Positions 7,912 through 15,795 of a stretch of 43,201 bases of DNA are shown here, piece after piece. The DNA is from Streptomyces hygroscopicus subsp. hygroscopicus. GTDB lineage: Bacteria > Actinomycetota > Actinomycetes > Streptomycetales > Streptomycetaceae. The stretch covers positions 1-43,201 of the forward strand of contig NZ_BBOX01000260.1 of the NCBI RefSeq assembly GCF_001553455.1, read 5' to 3'. The position numbers were made by a program, and so were the translations under genes. The notes under the pieces are model-generated. The model made no database searches. It saw only the letters and a program-made list of their open reading frames with translations, and was not told where the DNA came from. Positions within the stretch are counted from its first letter, which is position 1. Every line of letters starts with the position of its first letter.

Positions 7912-8592
7912 CTAGTCGGCCCGCCCCGTGCGCGGCCGGCGCACCTTGCCGAGCTGGAGCATGGCGGCGCCGAGCTGGTCGGAGGTGAGCGAGGGGGCCG
8001 GGAGCGGGTGGGAGCCCTCGGGGCGGAGCCCGTCGAGCAGCAGGGCCAGATAGCGGCGCCAGGCCAGCGGTGCGGCGACGGTCGAGCCGGGGACCGCGCG
8101 GCCGAGCGCGGCCAGCAGGAACTGCAGGTCCTCCGCGGTGACATCCGGCCGGGCGGCGCCCTGCTGCTGGGCGCGGCGCAGCAGGACGTCGAGCGTCTTG
8201 TGGTTCTCCGCGCGGAGCGCGTCGAGCGAGGGGACGCCCTGGATGCCGGTGGTCATCAGGTCGTTGGTGCCCCGGTCGGCGGCGAGCAGCCCGAAGATGC
8301 GCTCCAGATAGGCCGTCAGCCCGGCCCAGGCGTCGGGCGCGGAGCGGGCCTCCTCGGCGGCCCGCAGGATGTCCCGCAGGGAATCGCCGAACACCGCCTC
8401 GATGAGTTCCGCCCGGCCGGCGAAGCGCCGGTAGAGGGTGGCGCTGCCGACTCCGGCCCGACGGGCGATGTCGTCGAGCGGGGCGTCCACCCCCTGATCC
8501 GAGTAGATCTCCCGGGCGGCTGCTATCAGCATCTCGCGATTGCGCCGTGCGTCCCGGCGCAATGGTGTCTCTTTCTCCACACGGCTGCCCAT
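7912..8592 (-). CDS. TetR-family transcriptional regulator
   Basis: The protein is 226 residues. An N-terminal TetR DNA-binding domain (about residues 12-60) contains DIARRAGVGSATLYRRFAGRAEL, and a variable all-helical ligand domain follows. The start chosen is the ATG at 8592. The next in-frame codons upstream reach into the palindrome. A 34-bp palindrome only 14 bp upstream of the start implies autorepression. Normally such a regulator faces a divergent target gene, but the plus strand beyond the operator has no credible gene. The target may be lost, distant, or the cot operon behind it (weak inference). Confidence 0.9.
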   Translation of the reverse strand: MGSRVEKETPLRRDARRNREMLIAAAREIYSDQGVDAPLDDIARRAGVGSATLYRRFAGRAELIEAVFGDSLRDILRAAEEARSAPDAWAGLTAYLERIFGLLAADRGTNDLMTTGIQGVPSLDALRAENHKTLDVLLRRAQQQGAARPDVTAEDLQFLLAALGRAVPGSTVAAPLAWRRYLALLLDGLRPEGSHPLPAPSLTSDQLGAAMLQLGKVRRPRTGRAD

Positions 8593-8605
8593 GGCCCGCA
8601 ACCTT

Positions 8606-8639
8606 AACACTAACCGGGGGAATCTCTCCGGTTAGTGTT
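8606..8639. promoter_or_regulatory. TetR-type palindromic operator
   Basis: A perfect inverted repeat has 12-bp arms AACACTAACCGG (8606-8617) and CCGGTTAGTGTT (8628-8639) separated by 10 bp. It lies directly upstream of the tetR start, in the position of an autoregulatory operator. Size and symmetry fit binding by TetR dimers. The assignment to the neighbouring TetR is inferred from position. Confidence 0.75.
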
Positions 8640-9028
8640 GAGATCATCGGAAGATCGGGGAACGGCCCCCGGTTCTGGCCTCGGGGGACGTGATGTCGCC
8701 AACGGGCTGAGGGGGACCGCCCGGACCGCCCACCGGGACCTGTCCGCGCTCGGCGCGGAGTCCGTGGCCGCGATGTCCGAGCCCCTGGCCGCGGTGCCTG
8801 CGCCTTCGGCCGGAGCGCCTGCGCATCCAGCCGCGATGCCTGCGCCCCCGGCGCCCCCGGCCATAGCGCCCGGGCCCCCGGCCGGACCGCCTGCGCCCGT
8901 GCGACGGACCGCGTTCGCCGGGCCCGCTCGACGGACCGCGTTCGCCGGGCCCGCTCGACGGACCGCGTTCGCCGGGCCCGCTCGACGGACCGTGGCGAAC
9001 GGTCGCCGCGGTCCGCGGGGCACGGCGT
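8640..9028. other. Gap with no credible gene downstream of cotB4
   Basis: The stretch between the TetR operator and the stop of the second P450 contains open frames on both strands, but they are Ala/Pro/Gly-rich and frame-neutral. No ribosome binding site or family motif is seen. Where a divergent TetR target would be expected there is only this sequence, with a 27-bp minisatellite at its far end. It may be the remains of a lost gene, but nothing recognisable survives. Confidence 0.5.
8902..8992. repeat. 27-bp tandem repeat, 3 perfect copies plus a partial one
   Basis: Three identical 27-bp units occupy 8902-8928, 8929-8955 and 8956-8982, and the first 10 bases of a fourth follow. The unit starts CGACGGACCGCGTTCGCC. 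The array ends 37 bp short of the stop codon of the minus-strand P450 gene, so it lies in that gene's 3' flank. Perfect identity suggests recent expansion. Confidence 0.9.
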
Positions 9029-10390
9029 TCAGCGTGGTTCCGGAATCATGCGCAGCGGCCCTGCGGTGAGGCTCATCCGCGCCCTCGGCCGGATCTTCGT
9101 CCCCGGAACCGGGCGCATCCGCCAGCGGCCCGCGATCGCGGCCAGGGCGAGCGTCGCCTCCGTCATCCCGAAGACATCGCCGATGCACTTCCGGCTGCCA
9201 CCGCCGAACGGCAGGTACGAGCCGCGTGCCACGTCCTTGGCCCGCTCGGGGAGCCAGCGGTCGGGGTCGAAGGACTCCGGGTCCGGGAACAGCCCGGGGT
9301 CGCGGTGCAGCACGTACGGGCTGATCAGCACGTCCGACGCCGGAGGCAGCCGCCGCCCGCCGAGTTCGGTGGCCTCGGTGGTGGTCCGGGTGAAGAGCCA
9401 CGCGGGCGGGAAGAGCCGCAGCGCCTCGCTGAACACCCGCTGGGTGTGGCCGAGCCGGGGGACGTCGGCGTAGACCGGGGCCCGCCCGCCCAGCACCTCG
9501 TCGACCTCGGCGTGCAGCGCGGCCTCGGCCCGGGGGTTGCGGCCGAGCAGGAACCAGGCCCAGGTCAGCGCGGAGGCAGTGGTCTCGATCCCGGCCAGCA
9601 GCAGCGTCATGACCTGGTCGTGGATCTCCTGGTCCGACATCGTGCCGCCGGTCTCGTCGTCCTGCGCGGCGAAGAGCGCGGACAGCACGTCGCCGCGGTC
9701 GCCGTCGTCCGACGCCCTGTAGTCGTCGATCATGCGGTCGATGAGCTGGTTGAGCCGGGTGAGCGCGTCGACGAAGCGCCGGTTCGCCGCGGTCGGCAGC
9801 TTGGCCAGCAGCCCGGTGGGGTCGATCGCCTGCCGGTAGGCGCCCTCCACGACGACCGGCAGGCAGTGCTGGATCTCGGCCACGGCATGCGGCGCCATAT
9901 CGGTCGAGAAGAGCGCCCCGGCCGTCACCCGCGCGGTGAGCGCGAGCATCTCATGGCTGACGTCGACGGGCCGGCCCGCCGTCCACGCCGTCGCCGCGGC
10001 CTCGCATTCGCGCTCCATCACCTCGGCGTACCTGGCGATCCGGGCGGCCTGGAAGGCGGGCTGCACCAGCCGGCGCTGCCGGCGGTGGTCCGCCCAGCCG
10101 GAGGTGATCAGACCGTTGCCCAGGATCGGCTTGGCCTTCTCCTTCACCGGTCCGCCGGTGTCGTAGACCCGCGCGTTGACCAGCACCTGCTGGACCAGTT
10201 CCGGATGACAGGGCAGGTGGGCGGGCCGGGGCCCCAGCCGGAGTTCCACCAGATCGCCGTGGGCGGGCAGGGAGGCCAGGAACTGAAGCGGCTTGCGGCC
10301 CATGAGCAGGGCGTGGCCGGCCAGCGGAAGCCCGCCGGGGGCGATGGCGTGCCGCCAGTGGCGCGTCGCCGGGTGCTGCGCGGTCCTCAT
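9029..10390 (-). CDS. cotB4: Cytochrome P450 CotB4 (cyclooctatin C-18 hydroxylase)
   Basis: A 453-residue soluble bacterial P450. The I-helix oxygen-binding motif AGIETT is at 266-271, the K-helix Glu322-x-x-Arg325 is in EALR, and the haem-binding loop FGGGSRKCIGD places the proximal Cys at 402. It is the last gene of the cot operon, 82 bp after the first P450. In the known cyclooctatin pathway CotB4 oxidises cyclooctat-9-ene-5,7-diol at C-18 to give cyclooctatin. The B3/B4 naming follows gene order. The start is the ATG at 10390. An upstream open stretch is shadow. Electrons must come from ferredoxin and reductase encoded elsewhere. Confidence 0.85.
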   Translation of the reverse strand: MRTAQHPATRHWRHAIAPGGLPLAGHALLMGRKPLQFLASLPAHGDLVELRLGPRPAHLPCHPELVQQVLVNARVYDTGGPVKEKAKPILGNGLITSGWADHRRQRRLVQPAFQAARIARYAEVMERECEAAATAWTAGRPVDVSHEMLALTARVTAGALFSTDMAPHAVAEIQHCLPVVVEGAYRQAIDPTGLLAKLPTAANRRFVDALTRLNQLIDRMIDDYRASDDGDRGDVLSALFAAQDDETGGTMSDQEIHDQVMTLLLAGIETTASALTWAWFLLGRNPRAEAALHAEVDEVLGGRAPVYADVPRLGHTQRVFSEALRLFPPAWLFTRTTTEATELGGRRLPPASDVLISPYVLHRDPGLFPDPESFDPDRWLPERAKDVARGSYLPFGGGSRKCIGDVFGMTEATLALAAIAGRWRMRPVPGTKIRPRARMSLTAGPLRMIPEPR

Positions 10391-10472
10391 GCGGAAGATG
10401 TCCTTCACTCGCGAGGTGGGGTACGGAGGGTACGGGGCGTCCGGTCCGGGGCGGACCCCGGACCGGACGCCG

Positions 10473-11834
10473 TCAGCGTGGCTCGCACACCATGGGCAGC
10501 GGGCCGGGTTCGAGCGTCGCCTTCGGCTGGGGGCGCAAGGCCGTCCCGGGCACCGGACGGAGCCGCCACCGGCTCGCGACCGTGGCCACGATGAGGGCGG
10601 TCTCGGTGAGCGCCAGGACATCCCCGATGCACTTGTGGCTGCCCGCGCCGAACGGGAGCAGTGCCCCGCGCGGCACCTCCTTGGCGCGGTCGGGAAGCCA
10701 GCGCTCCGGGTCGAACCGTTCGGGGTCGGGGAAGAGCCCGGGGTGGTGGTGCAGCGCCTGGGCGCTGTAGAGGATCATCGTACCGGCCGGGATGGTCCGG
10801 CCGCCCAGTTCGGTCTCGGCCGCCGTGACCCGCATCGCCATCCAGGACGGCGGATACAGCCGCAGCGACTCGGTGATGACCCCGCGGGTGTACTCCAGGG
10901 ACGGCAGGTCCTCGAAGGCGGGGGCGCGGCCCCCGAGGACCGCGTCGATCTCGGCGTGCACCCGCTGCTCCACCTCCGGGTGGGTGCCCAGGAGATGGAA
11001 GACGAAGGCGAGGGTGGAGGCGGTGGTCTCGCTCCCGGCGACCAGGAAGGTGACCACCTGGTCCAGGACCTCGCCGTCGTCCAGCCCCTTCCCGGTCTCG
11101 GGGTGTTCGGCGCGCAGCAGTGTGGAGAGCAGATCGCCGTGGTCGGCGCCGGACCGCCGGCGGTCGCTGATCATCTCGTCCACGATCTGCCGCAGCCGGG
11201 CATTGGCCCGGTCGTAGCGCCGGTTGCCCGGGGTGGGGAGCTTCTCCATGATGCCCAGGGGCGCCATGGTGCGCTTGTAGATGCCGTGTGAGACGACGCG
11301 CAGACAGTGGCGCGCCTCGTCGATCGTCGCCTCGCCGACCCCGGTGGAGAACAGGGTCCGCGCCGCGACCCGCATCAGCAGGGCGTGCATGGTGTCGCTG
11401 ATGTCCAGGGTCCGCCCCGGCTGCCAGGAGCCGATCGCGGCGCGGGTGTCGTCGGCCACGGCGGCGGTGTAGGCGGCGATCTTCGGGGGGTGGAACGCGG
11501 GCTGGATCATCCGCCGCTGGTGGCGGTGGTCCTCGCCCCGGGAGACCGAGAGGCTGTTCCCGAGCAGCTGCCGCGCCTTGTCGAAGACCCCGCCCTTGTC
11601 GAACACGCGGGGGTTGAGCAGCACATGGCGGACCAGTTCGGGGTGGCAGACCAGATAGGCGCGGCTGGGGCCCAGCCTGACCTCCACCAGGTCGCCGTGG
11701 GCGGGCAGGGAGGCCAGGAACTGGAGCGGGCGGCGCCAGAGCGCCAGGGTGTGTCCCAGCAGCGGCACCGAACCGGGCGCCGTACCGGTGGTCCAGGGGC
11801 GCTCCGGCGGTGCGGAGTTCTTCGTGGGAGTCAC
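10473..11834 (-). CDS. cotB3: Cytochrome P450 CotB3 (cyclooctatin C-5 hydroxylase)
   Basis: A 453-residue P450 with AGSETT at 266-271, Glu322/Arg325 in ESLR and the haem loop FGAGSHKCIGD with Cys402. It shares the segment RPLQFLASLPAHGDLVE near the N-terminus and the same overall length and motif positions with the next P450, so the pair look like products of an old duplication. In the cyclooctatin pathway CotB3 hydroxylates cyclooctat-9-en-7-ol at C-5. It starts 13 bp after the cyclase stop, which fits one transcript. Assignment to the C-5 rather than the C-18 step is by gene order. Confidence 0.85.
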   Translation of the reverse strand: MTPTKNSAPPERPWTTGTAPGSVPLLGHTLALWRRPLQFLASLPAHGDLVEVRLGPSRAYLVCHPELVRHVLLNPRVFDKGGVFDKARQLLGNSLSVSRGEDHRHQRRMIQPAFHPPKIAAYTAAVADDTRAAIGSWQPGRTLDISDTMHALLMRVAARTLFSTGVGEATIDEARHCLRVVSHGIYKRTMAPLGIMEKLPTPGNRRYDRANARLRQIVDEMISDRRRSGADHGDLLSTLLRAEHPETGKGLDDGEVLDQVVTFLVAGSETTASTLAFVFHLLGTHPEVEQRVHAEIDAVLGGRAPAFEDLPSLEYTRGVITESLRLYPPSWMAMRVTAAETELGGRTIPAGTMILYSAQALHHHPGLFPDPERFDPERWLPDRAKEVPRGALLPFGAGSHKCIGDVLALTETALIVATVASRWRLRPVPGTALRPQPKATLEPGPLPMVCEPR

Positions 11835-11847
11835 GGTCCCCGTTCCC

Positions 11848-12771
11848 TTACTGGATGCGGGAGTTGACGTCGTTGACGGCCGTCCGGTAGCGCTGGTTGC
11901 TGATGGTCCAGACGAAGTTGCCGTAGATCAGATCGAGGAAGACGTCCCGCGTCAGTGGGTCGAACGCCTTGATGCACTCGATGTCCTCGATCATGTCGTC
12001 GAGCCGGGCCTGGAAGAACTCCTTGAACGCCGACTCGTCGCTCACATCGCAGAGCCGGAAACAGTTGGTGATCTGGCCCAGGGAGACCTCGCGGTCATAG
12101 GAGTAGAAGTCGTTGACGATGGTGAGTCCGCGGGTGGTCATCCGGGCGGCCAGGCTTGTCTTGGCGTGTTCGGTGAACTCCGGATGGCGGTAGATCGGGT
12201 AGGACATCTTCATCCAGAAGTCCACTCCGATGTCGGTGACCCGGAAACGGAAATACTGCTCCGGGGACCGGGTGCACAGCGCCGCCTTGATCGGCGAGTT
12301 GCGGAACATGTGATCGCTGGTGACGAAGGCGCGTGCGGCCTCGTACGCGACCTCCGCGTCCTCGGGGCGGTAGTACTTCTCGCAGATCCTGCGCAACTGG
12401 GGAAGGAAGAGGTCGAAATCGTGCAGCGCGGGATCCATGTCGTCCCATACGAACGTCACGCAGTTCAGGACGCAGACGGCCTTGAACGCCGCCATGTCCT
12501 TGATATGGCGGGGGCTCTGGGACCAGAGCACCACCCCCATATAGGAGATCCAGCGTTTGTCGGAAACCTCTGTGCCGAGGGGGGCCACCGCCGTGTTGCA
12601 GTCGTCGATGACCTCGCGCAGTTCGGCGTCGGTCAATTCGACCTTGGTGGGCCGGGTGACGACATGGCGGTCGAACATCTCCTGGAAGCGGCGGGTGCAC
12701 TCCTCCAGATGGGGGCGGACGGTGTTCCGGCCGGTGTGCTGGGCCCCGGCCGTGGAAAGGTCGGTCGTCAT
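11848..12771 (-). CDS. cotB2: CotB2 diterpene cyclase (cyclooctat-9-en-7-ol synthase)
   Basis: A 307-residue class I terpene cyclase that converts geranylgeranyl diphosphate to the 5-8-5 fusicoccane cyclooctat-9-en-7-ol. The metal motif DDMD is at 110-113 and the second metal motif has Asn220, Ser224 and Glu228 (NDFYSYDRE). The aromatic pocket residues reported for CotB2, Phe107, Phe149, Phe185, Trp186 and Trp288, all occur at the same numbers, and so does the Arg294-Tyr295 pair. The length and near-colinear sequence match CotB2 as remembered, with scattered surface substitutions. The ATG at 12771 overlaps the stop of cotB1 as ATGA, indicating translational coupling. Confidence 0.95.
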   Translation of the reverse strand: MTTDLSTAGAQHTGRNTVRPHLEECTRRFQEMFDRHVVTRPTKVELTDAELREVIDDCNTAVAPLGTEVSDKRWISYMGVVLWSQSPRHIKDMAAFKAVCVLNCVTFVWDDMDPALHDFDLFLPQLRRICEKYYRPEDAEVAYEAARAFVTSDHMFRNSPIKAALCTRSPEQYFRFRVTDIGVDFWMKMSYPIYRHPEFTEHAKTSLAARMTTRGLTIVNDFYSYDREVSLGQITNCFRLCDVSDESAFKEFFQARLDDMIEDIECIKAFDPLTRDVFLDLIYGNFVWTISNQRYRTAVNDVNSRIQ

Positions 12772-13847
12772 GAGTTCCTCACAGTGGCCATGCGGGCGAT
12801 CCGCTGCAGCGCGTCGACCGCTTCCGCGGTGAATGGGGCGTTGTCGAGGGCCCGCAGGGCCTGCGTCCGGCGGTCGTCGATCATCTGCTCGACGGCCTGC
12901 CGGGCGGTGGTGGCGGCGAAGATGTCCTGGACGGTCGCGGCGTCCTTCTCGTCCAGCAGCGGATTGCCGATGAGGCTGCGCAGCCGCGCCGCCTGGGCGC
13001 TGTCCGAGCCGCGCAGGGCGAGCGCGATCAGGGTGGTGTTCTTCCCGGCCCGCAGATCGTCCAGCTGGGACTTGCCGGTGGACTCCGGATCGCCGTACAC
13101 GCCCAGCAGGTCGTCGCGGAGCTGGAACGCCTCGCCGAGCGGCAGGGCGTAGGCGGTGAACGCCTCCATGACCTCCGGTCCGGCGCCCGCGATGGCGGCC
13201 CCCAGGTGCAGCGGACGCTCGATGGTGTACTTGGCGGTCTTGTACCGGACGACGGTGAGCGTGGCCTCGACGTCGTCGGTCAGCTCCCCGGTAGCCGCCA
13301 GGTCGAGGTACTGGCCCAGCATCACCTCGGTGCGCATCTGTGACAGCAGCGGCAGTACGGAGCCGAACTGGGCGGGGGTCAGACCGGCCGAGTGCAGCAG
13401 TTCGTCCGACCAGGCGAGGGCGAGATCACCGAGGAGGACCGCCCCGCTCACCCCGAACCGCTCGATCTGATCGGGGCTGCGGCCGTCGGCACACAGCGCG
13501 GCGAGGGTGCGGTGGATGGTCGGCCGGCCGCGGCGGGTGTCGCTGTCGTCCATGACGTCGTCGTGGATGAGCGCGAAGGCGTGGAACATCTCCAGGCAGG
13601 CGGCCACCCGGAACACCGCCTCGGTGTCCTCTCCGCCGCCGGCGGCCTGCCAGCCGGTGACACACAACAGGGGCCGAATGCGCTTTCCGCCGGACAGGAA
13701 ATCCTTGAGCAGTCCGGAGAGACAGGGAAGATGGTGCTGCGGGGTGGTGCGGGTCTTCGCCGTCAGAAAGTCTTCGAGTACGACGTCCACCGACGTGCGG
13801 ATAGCATCCGCGTCCAGGAGGCCGGGGTTGAGCGTGGGTGTGGTCAT
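12768..13847 (-). CDS. cotB1: CotB1 geranylgeranyl diphosphate synthase
   Basis: A 359-residue trans-isoprenyl diphosphate synthase. The first aspartate-rich motif DDVMD is at 96-100, and the second, in QLRDDLLGVYGD, lies at about residue 240. GGKRIRP near residue 55 binds the allylic diphosphate. It condenses IPP with allylic diphosphates to make the C20 precursor used by the cyclase encoded next. The start is the ATG at 13847 behind GGAGGAG. It heads the cot operon. Upstream, an 8-bp direct repeat and a less GC-rich stretch probably hold the operon promoter. Confidence 0.92.
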   Translation of the reverse strand: MTTPTLNPGLLDADAIRTSVDVVLEDFLTAKTRTTPQHHLPCLSGLLKDFLSGGKRIRPLLCVTGWQAAGGGEDTEAVFRVAACLEMFHAFALIHDDVMDDSDTRRGRPTIHRTLAALCADGRSPDQIERFGVSGAVLLGDLALAWSDELLHSAGLTPAQFGSVLPLLSQMRTEVMLGQYLDLAATGELTDDVEATLTVVRYKTAKYTIERPLHLGAAIAGAGPEVMEAFTAYALPLGEAFQLRDDLLGVYGDPESTGKSQLDDLRAGKNTTLIALALRGSDSAQAARLRSLIGNPLLDEKDAATVQDIFAATTARQAVEQMIDDRRTQALRALDNAPFTAEAVDALQRIARMATVRNS

Positions 13848-13864
13848 GCGGCTGACTCCTCCAC

Positions 13865-13878
13865 GTCGAAATGTCGAA
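13865..13878. promoter_or_regulatory. Repeated GTCGAWATGTCGAA element, cot-proximal copy
   Basis: GTCGAAATGTCGAA lies just upstream of the cotB1 ribosome binding site and recurs with one change (GTCGATATGTCGAA) at 14037-14050. Each copy is itself a direct repeat of GTCGA spaced 8 bp apart, which suggests a protein that binds tandem half-sites. The function is inferred from position only. Confidence 0.4.
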
Positions 13879-14036
13879 ATCCGCTGATCAAGAAGACGAA
13901 AAAAGGCACGCGGAAACCCTTGGCTCGTATGGATGAAGACCGGTGGCCGTGCGTGTTGCCGGATAAAGGCCGACAGCCGTGCGTGGTGGGTCACGGCACC
14001 ATGAAAGCAGCCGCGTGTGGCGGTTGCCGTGCCCTG

Positions 14037-14050
14037 GTCGATATGTCGAA
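14037..14050. promoter_or_regulatory. Repeated GTCGAWATGTCGAA element, distal copy
   Basis: The second copy, matching 13 of 14 positions, is 172 bp from the first. Both lie in the gene-free region between cotB1 and dhaM. It is a candidate distal operator or activator site for the cot operon. Confidence 0.35.
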
Positions 14051-14526
14051 CGCGCTGCGGAGGGTGCGGAGATCAGGCGCTCAGGGAGCCGTCGGGCCGG
14101 CGTGGTCGGATCATTTCCGCGCAGGGAATCCGGGCCGGGCCGCAATGGGGCCCTGGTCGGCGCGGCATCCGCGTGGGCAACATCGGTCGGATGGCTGCCA
14201 GGTGTGCGCGGGTACACTCAATTACGCCCATTATTCCCCCTGAGTGCCGCCGGTCCCCCAGTCGGATGTAGGCAGTCTAGACACAAGATCGACGGATTCG
14301 GAAGCCCGTTCTGCCGATGCGCCTATCACTTGACGGTCGCGGAGCGGGGAAGCCGTCACCGCGACCGGTGCGGTCCGAAACCGGGCACCTCGCCCCGTAC
14401 GCGTCGAGTATCAGAGAAATAAGCGGGTGCGCAATATGGCCGCGGGGAGTTCGTTGAAGTCTGAACGGGGCCCGCCTTCGGTGGCGGCGCCCCGTTCGCA
14501 AGCGCGCGTTGCGCGGGAGCTCCCGC

Positions 14527-14687
14527 ACCGGGCGCGGACGGCCCCGCACCGGGCGTGGGCGGCCCCGTACCGGGCGTGGGCGGCCCCGTACCGGGCGTGG
14601 GCGGCCCCGCACCGGGCGTGGGCGGCCCCGCACCGGGCGCGGACGGCCCTGCACCGGGCGCGGGCGGCCCCGCACCGGCCGGGACCG
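14527..14687. repeat. 21-bp tandem repeat abutting the dhaM stop
   Basis: Seven units of 21 bp begin at 14527 and an eighth partial unit follows. Each unit starts ACCGGGCGTGGGCGGCC or a close variant. The array ends next to the stop codon of dhaM, which is read from the minus strand. It would be transcribed as the 3' end of the dha message. On the minus strand it would add a Pro-Val-Arg-Gly-Arg-Pro-Arg-type tail if the stop were bypassed. Confidence 0.9.
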
Positions 14688-14688
14688 T

Positions 14689-15105
14689 TCAGACCTTGCG
14701 GTAGTCGTACGCCTCCGAGGCCGCCTGGAGCACCGCATCCACATCCGCCCCGGTGGAGGCGGTGACGACGGCCGCCACCGCGCCCTCCACCAGCGGCGCG
14801 TCCACCAATCGGGTGCCCTCCGGCAGTTCGTCGCCCTCGGCCAGCAGCGCCTTGACGGCCAGTACCGCACTGCCCAGGTCCGCCAGGACCGCCACCCCGG
14901 CGCCCCGGTCGACCGCCTGGGCCGCCTCGGCGATCAGCTCCGGACTGGTGCCGAATCCGCCGTCCGGGGTGCCGCCCGCGGCGCGGACCGGCGCGGCGCC
15001 ACCGCCGGACAGCTGCTTCGCCAGCTCGGCCACCGAGTCCGCCACCGCCGCGCTGTGCGACACCAGGACGATTCCGACCAGCTTCTGCTCGTCCTCGTCG
15101 GTCAT
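14689..15105 (-). CDS. dhaM: DhaM, PTS phosphoryl-transfer subunit of DHA kinase
   Basis: A 138-residue protein with the EIIA-mannose-like fold. The N-terminal GIVLVSHSAA segment holds the phosphorylated His17, and VLADLGSA is the second conserved loop. DhaM takes phosphate from HPr of the phosphotransferase system and passes it to ADP bound in DhaL. Only the EIIA domain is present; the HPr and EI-like domains seen in E. coli DhaM are missing, as is usual in Gram-positive operons. The ATG overlaps the dhaL stop by 4 bp. Confidence 0.93.
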   Translation of the reverse strand: MTDEDEQKLVGIVLVSHSAAVADSVAELAKQLSGGGAAPVRAAGGTPDGGFGTSPELIAEAAQAVDRGAGVAVLADLGSAVLAVKALLAEGDELPEGTRLVDAPLVEGAVAAVVTASTGADVDAVLQAASEAYDYRKV

Positions 15106-15737
15106 CGGGCCGCCTCCGCCAGCGCCGCTATGATCAGCGCCGACGAGGTGGCGCCCGGGTCCTGGTGGCCGACGCTGCGCTCACCCAGATAGCTGGCCCG
15201 GCCCTTGCGGGCCTGCATGGGCACGGTGGCCAGCGCGCCCTTCTCGGCGGCCTCGGCCGCGGCCGGGAACGACCCGGCGCCCGCGCCCAGCGCCTCCACG
15301 GCGGGGAGCAGCGCGTCCAGCATCGTCTTGTCACCGGGCGTGGCGCCGCCGAGCTGCGCCACCGCGTCCACCCCGGCCCGCAGCGCGTCCGCCAGCTGCC
15401 GCGGGGTGACCTGCTCGGCGTCGCCGAGCGCCTTGCCGGCGCGCCGCAGCAGCGTCCCGTACAGCGGTCCGGAGGCGCCGCCCACCTTGGAGATCAGCTG
15501 GCGCCCGGCCAGGACCAGCGCGGCCCCGGGGGAGCCCGGCGGCTCCTTCTCCAGCGCCTCGGCCACGGCGGCGAAGCCGCGCTGCATATTGGTGCCGTGG
15601 TCGGCGTCGCCGATCGCGGAGTCCAGATCGGTGAGACGGGCCGCCTCACGGTCCACGGAGCCGGCCGCGGCGATGAGCCAGCGGAGGAAGAAAGGGGTGT
15701 CGAGCACGTCGTCGACGGCGGGTTCACTGCTGGACAC
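15102..15737 (-). CDS. dhaL: DhaL, ADP-binding subunit of DHA kinase
   Basis: A 211-residue helical-barrel subunit. The metal and nucleotide ligands lie in LDSAIGDADHGTNM (the three Asp residues hold two Mg ions), and GGASGPLYGTLL lines the phosphate site. The end RSVGHQDPGATSSALI is the usual C-terminal lid. DhaL carries a permanently bound ADP/ATP that is rephosphorylated by DhaM and donates phosphate to dihydroxyacetone on DhaK. The GTG at 15737 is preferred over the in-frame ATG at 15761, because GAGGAGG sits 8 bases before it. The gap to dhaK is 58 bp. Confidence 0.93.
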   Translation of the reverse strand: MSSSEPAVDDVLDTPFFLRWLIAAAGSVDREAARLTDLDSAIGDADHGTNMQRGFAAVAEALEKEPPGSPGAALVLAGRQLISKVGGASGPLYGTLLRRAGKALGDAEQVTPRQLADALRAGVDAVAQLGGATPGDKTMLDALLPAVEALGAGAGSFPAAAEAAEKGALATVPMQARKGRASYLGERSVGHQDPGATSSALIIAALAEAAR

Positions 15738-15795
15738 AGACGCCTCCTCAGGGGTGGGCAACGGCGACAGCGTAGGTATCGGGGGCCGGCCGGCC

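Larger units (their letters stand above)
13848..14526. other. Leader and promoter region upstream of the cot operon
   Basis: This gene-free stretch separates cotB1 (reading left) from the dha operon. It is noticeably less GC-rich near 13860-14060. It carries two copies of GTCGAWATGTCGAA (13865-13878 and 14037-14050) and two copies of GCCGTGCGTG exactly 30 bp apart (13946 and 13976). Open frames across it show no family motif or ribosome site and are not credited. The cot promoter is expected here, but no consensus -35/-10 pair stands out. Confidence 0.5.

Noticed and set aside
8610..9401. 263-residue minus-strand frame over the P450 end and the 27-bp repeat
   Set aside because: Out of frame with the P450, low complexity, and contains the DNA repeat as peptide repeats.
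9029..13847. Calling the terpene cluster a new pathway
   Set aside because: Gene order and active-site residues match the known cyclooctatin genes, so novelty is not claimed.
13979..14422. 147-residue plus-strand frame in the cot leader
   Set aside because: No ribosome site, no family motif, and the frame crosses the repeated regulatory-like elements.
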